Positions 1 through 7,019 of a stretch of 64,000 bases of DNA are shown here, piece after piece. How positions within the stretch are numbered: position 1 is the first letter of the stretch; the number at the start of each line of letters is the position of its first letter. The translations under genes and the position numbers were made by a program. The notes beneath the pieces are model-generated. The model ran no database searches. It was not told the DNA's origin and worked only from the letters and a program-made list of their open reading frames with translations. Source of the stretch: DATKDP01 sp035546335 (GTDB taxonomy: Bacteria > Acidobacteriota > Thermoanaerobaculia > Gp7-AA8); assembly GCA_035546335.1 (NCBI GenBank), contig DATKDP010000056.1:62001-126000 (forward strand). Reading direction: 5' to 3'.

Positions 1-61
1 GGGCCACGGCGACAGGCTCGCGTCACGGGAACGAAGCGCAATAGCTTCGCCCGGGTGCTTG
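1..61 (-). repeat. Dispersed hairpin repeat, copy A (truncated by window edge)
   Basis: Read on the minus strand, this segment begins CAAGCACCCGGGCGAAGC and matches the first 60 or so bases of two other segments in the window (60065-60154 and 61928-62016). Positions 32-49 hold a small hairpin, CGAAGC-GCAATA-GCTTCG. The distal part carrying the matching GCTTCGTCC arm would lie beyond the window start, so this copy is incomplete here. It does not overlap a convincing gene. Confidence 0.7.
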
Positions 62-131
62 CGAGGCTGTGACATTCCCGTGAGCCCCCATGTGGCAGCG
101 ATCACGTGCATCTGTTAGCCTTCCGCGATCG

Positions 132-305
132 ATGGCTGCTCACCTGGGACGTGCTCTTCAGCTCATCGGAATGGCGATTCTTCCGATTGCTCTCTACACC
201 GGGCTCGTGAAGGACGACGTCCGGACGGAAGTGAAACTGCTGTTCGCAGGCGCAATCGTGTTCTTCATCGGGTGGCTGATCGCCCGCAGGTCCGGGGACG
301 CCTGA
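132..305 (+). CDS. Small two-helix membrane protein
   Basis: This encodes about 57 residues if started at the ATG at 132; an in-frame ATG at 90 would add 14 polar residues that look unlike the rest. Two hydrophobic stretches (about residues 9-24 and 33-50) are separated by a short charged loop containing KDDVRTEVK, and the C-terminus is Arg-rich, which suggests a small inner-membrane hairpin protein. I recognise the general type, short conserved hypothetical membrane proteins, but not a function. It lies 30 bp upstream of the broken dehydrogenase on the same strand. No strong ribosome binding site decides between the starts. Confidence 0.55.
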   Translation: MAAHLGRALQLIGMAILPIALYTGLVKDDVRTEVKLLFAGAIVFFIGWLIARRSGDA

Positions 306-335
306 TCTTCGAAGCCCCGGCCCAACCGCCCACGC

Positions 336-1327
336 ATGAAACAGACCGTCGTGCTCACCGCGCAGTTTCCCGAAGTGGCGCTCCGGATCCTCGGAGGCGA
401 CTTCGATGTCATCGTCCAGAGCACCGAAGGCATTCATGACGAGGACGAGATGAAGGAGATCGTCGCCGATGCCGACGGACTGATCTCGATCCTCACCGAT
501 CCCGTGACGCGCGGCGTGCTCGCAGCGAACCCGAACCTCAGGATCGTGGGCAACTGCGCCGTCGGCGTCGACAATATCGCCTGGTGGCGGCACGCGAGCT
601 CGGCGTCACGGTCACCCATACGCCGCACGTTCTCACCGATGCGACCGCCGACCTGACGATCGCTCTGATCCTCGCCGCGACGCGACGACTGATCGAAGGG
701 GATGATCTCGTTCGGCGCGGCGGATTTCTCGGTTGGAAACCTCTGATGCTGCTCGGGACGAACCTGACCGGAAAGCGTCTCGGCATCATCGGAATGGGAC
801 GAATCGGATCTGCAGTGGCGAAGAGAGCGCATGCGCTCGGGATGGAGATCGTCTACCACGCGCGCTCCGTGAACGCGGAAGCCGAGCGCACCTGGGGCGC
901 TCGCCGCGTCGACTTTCCAGAGCTCCTCCGGACGAGCCACGTCATTTCGATTCACTGTCCGCTGACCCGCGATACCAGACATCTCTTCGATCGAGAAGCC
1001 ATCGCTGCGATGCGAGGCGACGCCTGGCTGATCAACACCGCGCGCGGCCCGATCGTCGATGAGGTCGCGTTGGCCGATGCACTGGCCGAAGGGCGGATCG
1101 CAGGGGCGGGTCTGGATGTCTACGAGCACGAGCCGGCCGTCGAGCCGCGACTGCTCCGCATGCCGAATGTCGTCCTGCTGCCGCACATCGCATCGGCGAC
1201 CGTCGAAACGAGGAGTGAGATGGCGCGGATCGTTGCCGAAGACGTGCGCCGGGTTCTTCTGGGCGGAATGCCGCTTCATCCCGTCGTTCTCCAGCCAGAC
1301 GAGATGAACCGGCTCGATCGAGGGTGA
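336..1327 (+). pseudogene. D-2-hydroxyacid dehydrogenase (glyoxylate/hydroxypyruvate reductase type), frameshifted
   Basis: The two halves of one NAD(P)-dependent D-2-hydroxyacid dehydrogenase lie in different frames. The first frame runs from ATG 336 to the family motif VGNCAVGVDNI ending at 578. The reading then continues one base out of phase from 581 as LVAARELGVTVTH. Restoring one base between 579 and 580 (g-c to gac) gives the expected continuous NIDLVAAREL. Downstream the gene looks intact: Rossmann motif GMGRIG, catalytic Arg in NTARGP, Glu in VYEHEP and His in LLPHIASAT, about 330 residues in all. The family reduces glyoxylate or hydroxypyruvate. Because every catalytic residue is preserved, this is either a very recent lesion or a single-base assembly error. 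Confidence 0.85.
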
Positions 1328-1424
1328 CGAGAAGAAGGGCGCGGGCGGCCGGCTCCACTTCGAAGACTCGTCGCCTGCGCGCCGCCACGGTGCCCGATTC
1401 GCGACTCTTTTCTTCTGCGGCGCC

Positions 1425-1439
1425 CCGAGGTACCCTCGG
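1425..1439. promoter_or_regulatory. Palindrome upstream of toxin-antitoxin genes (possible operator)
   Basis: CCGAGG-TAC-CCTCGG is a perfect 6+6 palindrome ending 13 bp before the antitoxin ATG at 1453. Type II antitoxins usually bind palindromes of this kind to repress their own promoter. A TACCCT hexamer inside it could serve as a -10 element, but I see no good -35. The regulatory role is inferred from position only. Confidence 0.45.
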
Positions 1440-1452
1440 AGCGGAAGCGACC

Positions 1453-1665
1453 ATGAAGAAGCACCGATACAAGATTCTGATTCTGGAGAACGGGAAGATC
1501 GTCATCGAGGGGATTCCTGTACGAACGGGACAGCATGTGGAGGTTACAGTCACCATCGACGAAGAGATTCCGCGGACGGTCTATCCCCTGCGAGGACTGC
1601 CTGTACGCTACGACGAGCCCTTTCTACCAGCGGTACCCGAGTCCGATTGGGACGCATCGAAGTGA
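1453..1665 (+). CDS. Putative antitoxin of a VapBC-like pair
   Basis: This is a 70-residue protein immediately upstream of, and overlapping, a PIN-domain toxin gene. The N-terminal half (about residues 5-38) looks like a small beta-rich domain (YKILILENGKIVIEGIPV). The C-terminal part, PLRGLPVRYDEPFLP followed by acidic VPESDWD, resembles the toxin-wrapping tails of PIN-associated antitoxins. I cannot place it in a named DNA-binding family; AbrB-like or DUF2281-like are the closest guesses. The ATG at 1453 is the natural start, just after the palindrome at 1425-1439. The stop codon overlaps the GTG start of the toxin, which indicates translational coupling and supports the antitoxin-first reading. 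Confidence 0.65.
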   Translation: MKKHRYKILILENGKIVIEGIPVRTGQHVEVTVTIDEEIPRTVYPLRGLPVRYDEPFLPAVPESDWDASK

Positions 1666-2075
1666 TCCTGCTCGATACGCATGTCTGGGTGTGGTGGACT
1701 CATGGCGACTCGGCGCTGCCAGCCCGGATTCGAGCTGCGATCGAGCTGCGGGAGCAGGAAGGGATTGCCGTGAGCGCAATCTCCTGCTGGGAAGTTGCAA
1801 AGCTCGTCGAGCGCCAACGACTCGACCTTCCGATGGAGATCGACGCCTGGATGGAGCTTGCACTCGCCGGATCGAACGTGGGCATCGTTCCGCTCACTCC
1901 CGCGATCTGCGTCGCCAGCACGACGCTCCCCGGCGAATTTCATCGCGACCCAGCGGACCAGATCATCGTGGCAACCTCGCGCGCGTACGATCTGCCGCTC
2001 GTCACCTGTGATCAGAAGATCCGGAACTACGCCCACGTACGCCTCCTCGAAGACGCACAGATTCACGACCGCTGA
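1662..2075 (+). CDS. PIN-domain ribonuclease toxin (VapC family)
   Basis: The product is 137 residues. The N-terminus ILLDTHVWVWW carries the first conserved PIN-domain acidic residue (LLDTH). The mid-region SAISCWEVAKLVE supplies the conserved Glu, and the C-terminal RDPADQIIVATSRAYDLPLVTCD has the paired acidic positions that complete the Mg-dependent nuclease site. VapC toxins cleave tRNA or rRNA. I chose GTG 1662 because it overlaps the upstream stop as GTGA and starts exactly at the domain; TTG 1647 would add five residues. All expected acidic residues are present, so the toxin looks active. Confidence 0.85.
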   Translation: MILLDTHVWVWWTHGDSALPARIRAAIELREQEGIAVSAISCWEVAKLVERQRLDLPMEIDAWMELALAGSNVGIVPLTPAICVASTTLPGEFHRDPADQIIVATSRAYDLPLVTCDQKIRNYAHVRLLEDAQIHDR

Positions 2076-2402
2076 GTGGATGGCGGCTGGCGCCCCGTGC
2101 CCGCCGCGGTGGTGGGCCTGTAAGCCGCCGAAGACATGGGCCGTGCCGTCATCCTGACTCCCGCGCGCAGCGCCGTTCTTTCGCTCACGCGAGGTCTTTT
2201 TTTACTTTCACCGTCGCGCGCCGCCGTTTCCCAGCTTCCAATGACAAACCAGTGCGGGTTTTCTGGTCGTCGGGCAGCGGATCCCTCGCCCACCGCCCCG
2301 CTCGGAATGACCGGGTTTGTCATGACTCTCAGCCGCAGCGCGCGCGCTGTGAAAAGGCTCGGGATGACGCGGATGCCGTCCTGACTCCACTGAGCGAACA
2401 CG
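2076..2402. other. Non-coding interval with degenerate repeat-like modules
   Basis: No convincing gene lies between the toxin and the rplQ terminator. The interval contains three related strings: GTCATCCTGACTCC near 2148 (reverse TCAGGATGAC), GCTCGGAATGACCGGG near 2301 and GCTCGGGATGACGCGG near 2358. GCCGTC(AT)CCTGACTCC occurs near both ends, at about 2145 and 2374. This patchwork of xCGGxATGAC modules resembles dispersed intergenic repeats. No second full copy is visible in this window. Confidence 0.4.
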
Positions 2403-2424
2403 AAAAAGCCCGCTTGCGCGGGCT
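2403..2424 (-). terminator. Intrinsic terminator of the ribosomal superoperon
   Basis: On the minus strand, AGCCCGC-GCAA-GCGGGCT forms a perfect 7-bp stem with a GNRA-type GCAA loop and is followed directly by a T-run. It lies 35 bp past the rplQ stop, the expected end of the rpsL-to-rplQ transcript. Confidence 0.9.
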
Positions 2425-2459
2425 TCTCGTAATCTCGTGCTCTTTGAGCTGAGGCGGTT

Positions 2460-3074
2460 CTACCCTCCGCGCTTCGAGGACTTCTTCGCTCCGCTCTTGC
2501 CTGCCGGCTTCTTCGAAGCAGGCTTTTTGGGGGCGGGCTTCTTCGCCCCTTTCCTGGGAGCTGCCTTCTTTGCAGCAGGTTTCTTCTTCGGTGCCTTCTC
2601 CGGGGTCTCTTCCGCTTCGCCCGATGCACTCTCCGCCTGCTTGTCGGCTTTGGGAGCTGCAGCAGCCTTGCGAGCCGGCTTCTTCTTTGTCGGAGCCTCG
2701 GCCTTTCCAGCGACGAACTCGAAGTCGACGAGCTCGAGGATCGCCATCTCGGCACCGTCGCCGCGGCGTGGCCCGAGCTTGATGATTCGCGTGTAGCCGC
2801 CCGGGCGCGAAGCGAATCGGGGCGAGATGTCGGCGAACAGCTTCTGCACGAGAGCATCGTCGCTGATCGAACGGGCTGCCTGCCGGCGCGCGTGAACCGA
2901 ATCAGTCTTGCCGAGCGTGATCATCTTCTCGAGGATCGGCCTCAGCTCCTTGGCCTTGGCGAGCGTGGTGATGATTCGCTCGCTCTGGATCATGGAGGCG
3001 AGCTGATTGCGAAACAGAGCAGCGCGATGGGATGACGTCCGCCCGAGCTTGCGATGGGACATACCATGTCTCAT
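2460..3074 (-). CDS. rplQ: 50S ribosomal protein L17 with long Lys/Ala/Pro tail
   Basis: L17 lines the peptide exit tunnel region of the large subunit. Residues 1-120 are a standard L17 domain, with the diagnostic start MRHGMSHRKLGRTSSHR and GGYTRIIKLGPRRGD near residue 95. Most bacterial L17 proteins end at roughly 115-130 residues. This one continues to 204 with a tail of KKPAAKKAAP-like repeats rich in Lys, Ala and Pro, like histone H1 tails. The tail has an acidic patch (SGEAEETPEKAP) in the middle. It is the last gene of the superoperon, 33 bp after rpoA, and is followed by an intrinsic terminator. Confidence 0.97.
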   Translation of the reverse strand: MRHGMSHRKLGRTSSHRAALFRNQLASMIQSERIITTLAKAKELRPILEKMITLGKTDSVHARRQAARSISDDALVQKLFADISPRFASRPGGYTRIIKLGPRRGDGAEMAILELVDFEFVAGKAEAPTKKKPARKAAAAPKADKQAESASGEAEETPEKAPKKKPAAKKAAPRKGAKKPAPKKPASKKPAGKSGAKKSSKRGG

Positions 3075-3107
3075 TCTCTACCCTCCTGCTGCGTGGTGAC
3101 GTAGGGC

Positions 3108-4097
3108 TCAATCACCGGCTGACACCGTCTCGCCCCGTCGCTCCATCCGCGTCATTCCGAACGAGAGTCCCAGGCTCGCGAGGACGTCTTTGATCTCGTC
3201 GAGTGACTTGCGACCGAAGTTCTTGGTCGAAAGCATCTCGCGCTCGGTTCTCTGAACGAGATCGCCAAGCGTGCGGATGTTCGCGTTCTTGAGGCAGTTG
3301 GCCGAGCGAACGGACAGATCGAGCTCCTCGATCGGTTTCGAGAGCATTTCACTGATCCGCGGATCGACCGCCGGCTCGGAAACCGATTCCTGCTCGTCGG
3401 TCTTCGCCTCGAACATGCTGAAGATCTTCAGATGATCTGACAGCAGGTCGGCCGCGAGGCTCAGCGATTCCTGAGGGCTGACGGCACCATTCGTCCAGAC
3501 TTCGAGGATGAGGCGATCGTAGTCAGTCACCTGGCCGACACGAGCGCCCTCGACGTGAAAGTTGACGCGGCGCACCGGCGAGTGGATCGAATCGATCGGA
3601 ATGTAGCCGAGCGCCAGATCGGGATCGGCGTTGCGGTCGGCGACGACGTAGCCGCGCCCCTTCTTGAGGCGAACCTCGAGCGTGAGCGAGCCTTCCTTCG
3701 ACAGAGTGGCGATGTGCGCCGTCGGATCGAGAATCTCGACGTCGGGATCCTCATCGATGTCCGCCGCGGTCACTGCACCCGGGCCCTTCTTTTCCAGATA
3801 GAGGCTCTTCGGGCCGTTACCGTGCAGTTTGAAGGGAATCTGCTTGAGGTTCAGCGTGACGTCGGTCATGTCCTCGACCACGCCGGTGAGGGAGGAGAAC
3901 TCGTGAAGGACTCCCTCGACCTTGATCGCCGTGACGGCGGCTCCCTCGATGGAGGAGAGCAGAACACGACGGAGTGCATTTCCGATTGTCGTACCGAAGC
4001 CCCTCTCGAAGGGCTGTGCGATGAATCGGCCGTAGTTCGGCGTCAGGGTCTCGGAGTCGTATTCGAGCTTCTTTGGTTTTTGAAAGTCTGACAACAT
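3108..4097 (-). CDS. rpoA: RNA polymerase alpha subunit
   Basis: This is the alpha subunit, which dimerises to nucleate RNA polymerase assembly and contacts UP elements and activators through its C-terminal domain. The N-terminal domain has the classic FERGFGTTIGNALRRVLLSS block. The C-terminal domain carries SVRSANCLKNANIRTLGDL and the helix-hairpin-helix GRKSLDEIKDVLASLGL. At about 329 residues it has the usual length. I start at ATG 4097 rather than the longer 4175 reading because GAGGAGG lies upstream of 4097 and the extra 26 residues run into the rpsD coding region. It sits between rpsD and rplQ in the canonical order. Confidence 0.98.
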   Translation of the reverse strand: MLSDFQKPKKLEYDSETLTPNYGRFIAQPFERGFGTTIGNALRRVLLSSIEGAAVTAIKVEGVLHEFSSLTGVVEDMTDVTLNLKQIPFKLHGNGPKSLYLEKKGPGAVTAADIDEDPDVEILDPTAHIATLSKEGSLTLEVRLKKGRGYVVADRNADPDLALGYIPIDSIHSPVRRVNFHVEGARVGQVTDYDRLILEVWTNGAVSPQESLSLAADLLSDHLKIFSMFEAKTDEQESVSEPAVDPRISEMLSKPIEELDLSVRSANCLKNANIRTLGDLVQRTEREMLSTKNFGRKSLDEIKDVLASLGLSFGMTRMERRGETVSAGD

Positions 4098-4119
4098 GGA
4101 ATCGGCCTCCTCGCGCCAG

Positions 4120-4746
4120 TTACTTCGAGTAGAGTTCGACAATGAGCTGTTCCTGGACCGGCAGGCGGATGTCATCCCGCTTCGGCAGATCGTTCACCAT
4201 TCCTCGGAATTCCTCGGGATTCATCTCCATCCACGCAGGAATCCCGCGGCCGGAAGCCGTCTCGACAGCCTGGCGGATCTGGTCGTTCTTGCGGCTCTTC
4301 TCACGCACCTGAACGAGATCCCCCTTGCGGACCTGATAGGAGGGGATATTGAGCTTTCTGCCATTGACTTCGATGTGCCCGTGACGAACGAGCTGTCGCG
4401 CCTGCGCACGAGACGAGCCGAATCCGAGCGAGTAAACGACGTTGTCGAGCCGCAGCTCGAGCTGTCGAAGAAGATTCTCGCCGGTGATTCCCGGACGACG
4501 CTCCGCCTCCTTGAAATAGAGCCGGAACTGCTTCTCGAGCACTCCGTAGATCCGCTTGACTTTCTGCTTCTCTCGAAGCTGCAGGCCGTAGCCAAGGACT
4601 TTCGAGCGCCTCCGGCCATGCTGCCCGGGCGCGTAGTTCCGCCGCTCGATGGCGCACTTGTCCTTGAAGCAGCGGTCCCCCTTCAGGAACAGCTTCATTC
4701 CCTCACGCCGGCAGAGCCGGCAGACGGGATCAGAATAACGTGCCAC
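4120..4746 (-). CDS. rpsD: 30S ribosomal protein S4, zinc-binding type
   Basis: S4 is a primary 16S rRNA binder that nucleates 30S body assembly and helps decoding fidelity. The protein is 208 residues from GTG 4746, reading (M)ARYSDPVCRLC. Cysteines at about 9, 12, 26 and 31 (CRLC and CFKDKC) form the zinc knuckle of C+ S4 proteins. The S4 RNA-binding domain includes RLDNVVYSLGF and ARQLVRHGHIEVNG. The longer reading from 4767 adds seven residues (MDRQGGI) not seen in S4, so GTG is preferred. In many bacteria S4 represses this operon by binding its leader; no leader structure was identified here. Confidence 0.96.
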   Translation of the reverse strand: MARYSDPVCRLCRREGMKLFLKGDRCFKDKCAIERRNYAPGQHGRRRSKVLGYGLQLREKQKVKRIYGVLEKQFRLYFKEAERRPGITGENLLRQLELRLDNVVYSLGFGSSRAQARQLVRHGHIEVNGRKLNIPSYQVRKGDLVQVREKSRKNDQIRQAVETASGRGIPAWMEMNPEEFRGMVNDLPKRDDIRLPVQEQLIVELYSK

Positions 4747-4891
4747 GATGCCTCCTTGTCGATCCACCAGCTACCAGCCAGAAACCCTCAGAGTGACTAC
4801 GCTGAAGGTTCATGACTGATCGCCGGTGGCGCTGAAACGATGACCTCTCCTCGCTGCCGCGACACGCGACAGCGCGATGTTCAAATCCGAA

Positions 4892-5299
4892 TCACACCCG
4901 GCGCCGCTTCGGCGGCCGGCACCCATTGTGAGGAATGGGAGTGACGTCCTTGATCGACTTGATGTCGAGCCCGCTCGCCGCGAGAGCCCGAATCGCCGAT
5001 TCACGTCCCGCACCAGGACCCTTGACCTTCACATCGACCGTCCGCACGCCATGCTCCGAGGCGAGTTGCGCCGCGTTCTGAGCCGCAACCTGCGCTGCGA
5101 AAGGCGTTCCCTTTCGCGATCCCTTGAATCCGATACGCCCGGCACTCGACCAGGAAAGCAGATTTCCCATCGGGTCGGAGATCGAAACGATCGTGTTGTT
5201 GAAGGTCGCCGCGATGGACGCCACGCCGTGCGGAACGTTCTTCCGCTCTTTTTTCTTGGTTCCCGCCCGGCGCGCTCCCGGTTTCGCTGGTTTTGCCAT
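4892..5299 (-). CDS. rpsK: 30S ribosomal protein S11
   Basis: S11 is a platform protein of the 30S subunit near the mRNA exit (Shine-Dalgarno) region. The family signature is clear: VASIAATFNNTIVSISDPMGN near residue 25, FKGSRKGTPFAAQVAAQ, and the C-terminal tail VTPIPHNGCRPPKRRRV. Its 135 residues are normal; the N-terminal stretch MAKPAKPGARRAGTKKKERK is basic and slightly extended. It lies between rpsM (45 bp upstream) and rpsD (145 bp downstream), the usual alpha-operon order. Confidence 0.97.
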   Translation of the reverse strand: MAKPAKPGARRAGTKKKERKNVPHGVASIAATFNNTIVSISDPMGNLLSWSSAGRIGFKGSRKGTPFAAQVAAQNAAQLASEHGVRTVDVKVKGPGAGRESAIRALAASGLDIKSIKDVTPIPHNGCRPPKRRRV

Positions 5300-5344
5300 G
5301 TTGAATCCTCTGTCTTCTCGACTGTTGATCCTGCCTGTGAGCTC

Positions 5345-5728
5345 TTACTTCTTGCCGGGCTTCTTCTTTCCGGCGATCGACGTCTTGCGCGGACCCTTCC
5401 GCGTCCGGGCATTCGTGTGCGTCCGCTGCCCTCGGACCGGCAGTCCACGACGATGTCGCATGCCGCGGTAGCAGTTGATCTCCATCAGACGCTTGATGTC
5501 GAGTCCGACATCCTTGCGGAGATCGCCCTCGACCTTCCCCTCGTCGGTGATCACCTGCCGTATGCGACGAACCTCGTCTTCGTCGAGATCCTTGACTCTC
5601 TTGTCGGGACTGACGCCCACTTCGGTGAGAATCCGATGCGAGCGCGAGCGCCCGATCCCGAAGATATAGGTCAGGCCCACTTCGACCCGTTTGTTCAGTG
5701 GAAGATCCACACCTGCGATACGTGCCAC
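5345..5728 (-). CDS. rpsM: 30S ribosomal protein S13
   Basis: S13 sits in the 30S head and forms intersubunit bridges with L5 and 23S rRNA. The 127-residue product begins MARIAGVDLPLNKRVEVGLTY. It carries the helix-two-turn-helix motif IGRSRSHRIL and the C-terminal rRNA-binding signature GMRHRRGLPVRGQRTHTNAR. The extreme C-terminus is basic (KGPRKTSIAGKKKPGKK), as usual. It follows rpmJ and precedes rpsK. Confidence 0.97.
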   Translation of the reverse strand: MARIAGVDLPLNKRVEVGLTYIFGIGRSRSHRILTEVGVSPDKRVKDLDEDEVRRIRQVITDEGKVEGDLRKDVGLDIKRLMEINCYRGMRHRRGLPVRGQRTHTNARTRKGPRKTSIAGKKKPGKK

Positions 5729-5815
5729 AGTTCCTCCGTTAGCTTCCAGTGCCGGCGCAGGCGGTCGCGCCGCCGGCCTTCGTTGAACGATTTCTCGAAA
5801 CGACCCACATCGCGA

Positions 5816-5929
5816 TCAGCCCTGCCTCTGTTTGTGCTTCGGGTTCTCGCAGAGAATCCTGATCACACCCTGGCGGCGGACGATCTTGCACTTCGCACAG
5901 ATCTTCTTCACCGAAGAACGCACCTTCAT
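5816..5929 (-). CDS. rpmJ: 50S ribosomal protein L36
   Basis: This small gene encodes 37 residues, MKVRSSVKKICAKCKIVR at the start and CENPKHKQRQG at the end. The Cys-x2-Cys pair (11, 14), Cys27 and His32 make the zinc-ribbon C+ form of L36. An in-frame ATG nine bases upstream (5938, MAAMKV) is an alternative start. Placement between infA and rpsM is canonical. L36 stabilises 23S rRNA near the peptidyl transferase region. Confidence 0.93.
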   Translation of the reverse strand: MKVRSSVKKICAKCKIVRRQGVIRILCENPKHKQRQG

Positions 5930-5951
5930 GGCTGCCATACCCTTTCTCGAG

Positions 5952-6170
5952 TCACTTGTAGCGATAGATGATGCGGCCGCGGGTCAGATCGTACGGAGAA
6001 AGCTCGACCAGCACCTTGTCCCCCGGAAGGATTCGAATGAAATGCTTCCGCATCTTCCCGGAGATGTGAGCCAGCACCTTGTGCTTGTTCTCCAGCTCCA
6101 CCTGGAACATCGCGTTCGGCAATGTCTCCAGCACGGTCGCCGTGACTTCGATTGCTTCTTCTTTCGACAT
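5952..6170 (-). CDS. infA: Translation initiation factor IF-1
   Basis: IF-1 occupies the ribosomal A site during initiation and assists IF-2 and IF-3. At 72 residues it has the standard length and an S1-like OB fold: EVTATVLETLPNAMFQVELE, then HISGKMRKHFIRILPGDKV, ending DLTRGRIIYRYK. A GGAAGGA tract lies just upstream of the ATG. It is located after map and before rpmJ, as in many Gram-positive and deep-branching genomes. Confidence 0.97.
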   Translation of the reverse strand: MSKEEAIEVTATVLETLPNAMFQVELENKHKVLAHISGKMRKHFIRILPGDKVLVELSPYDLTRGRIIYRYK

Positions 6171-6206
6171 ATCCTTCCGTTCTGTTGCTTCTCGTTCAGC
6201 CGAACG

Positions 6207-7019
6207 TCACATTCCCAGAACCACCGGCCCATCGGCCGTGATCGCGATCGAGCGCTCGAAATGCGCCGCGAGTGCTCCATCCAGCGTCCTCGCCGTCCAT
6301 CCGTCCCGATCGGTCCGGACATCCTGCACCGCTTGTCCACCGTTCGCCCGCGAAAGTCGCGGCGCCAGCTTCGGTCCGATCTCGCAAACCATCGGCTCGA
6401 TCGCCAGTACCATTCCCGCCTTCAACTCCAGCCCCCGCCCGCGCGTCCCATAGTTGTGCACCTGCGGCTCCTCGTGCATGCTGCGACCGATCCCATGCCC
6501 CACGAACGTCCGGATGACGTGGAATCCCTTCGACTCCGCATGCTCCTGAATCACCGCCCCGATGTCGCCGAGATGCCGCCCGGGCCGCATCTCTTCGATC
6601 GCCAGATCGAGACACTCGCGCGTCGTCCTGACCAGCGCCTCCGCCTCGGCGGAAACCGGTCCGACCATCACCGTGATCGCTGCGTCTCCGACGAAGCCGT
6701 CGAGAATCGCTCCGAAATCGATCCCGACGATGTCACCCTCTTTCAGCCGCTCCCGGTTGGGGATGCCGTGCACGATCACGTCGTTGACCGAGGTACAGAC
6801 CACCGCCGGATAGGGAGGAAGTCCCATCGGCGCATATCCCTTGAAAGGAGACTTCGCTCCCCTCTTCGACAGCTCCGCCTCGGCCACCGCGTTGAGCTGC
6901 GCCGTGGTCACCCCGGACCTGACCATCCCTCGAAGAATCTCCAGGATCTCGACAACGACGCGGTTCGCGCGATCCATCGTCGCGATCTCTTCGCGGCTTT
7001 TCAGAACCAGCCCTCTCAT
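6207..7019 (-). CDS. map: Methionine aminopeptidase, type I, with C-terminal insertion
   Basis: This enzyme removes the initiator methionine from nascent proteins using two divalent metals. The five ligands are visible: Asp101 and Asp112 (IDFGAILDGFVGDAA), His175 (GHGIGR), Glu208 (LAIEPM) and Glu255 (AHFERS). His84 in VIVHGIPN is the substrate-contacting histidine. Between Glu208 and Glu255 there are about 20 extra residues (roughly 214-237, CEIGPKLAPRLSRANGG and following) where typical enzymes have a short loop, giving 270 residues in total. The gene overlaps adk by 4 nt (ATGA), so the two are translationally coupled. Confidence 0.96.
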   Translation of the reverse strand: MRGLVLKSREEIATMDRANRVVVEILEILRGMVRSGVTTAQLNAVAEAELSKRGAKSPFKGYAPMGLPPYPAVVCTSVNDVIVHGIPNRERLKEGDIVGIDFGAILDGFVGDAAITVMVGPVSAEAEALVRTTRECLDLAIEEMRPGRHLGDIGAVIQEHAESKGFHVIRTFVGHGIGRSMHEEPQVHNYGTRGRGLELKAGMVLAIEPMVCEIGPKLAPRLSRANGGQAVQDVRTDRDGWTARTLDGALAAHFERSIAITADGPVVLGM

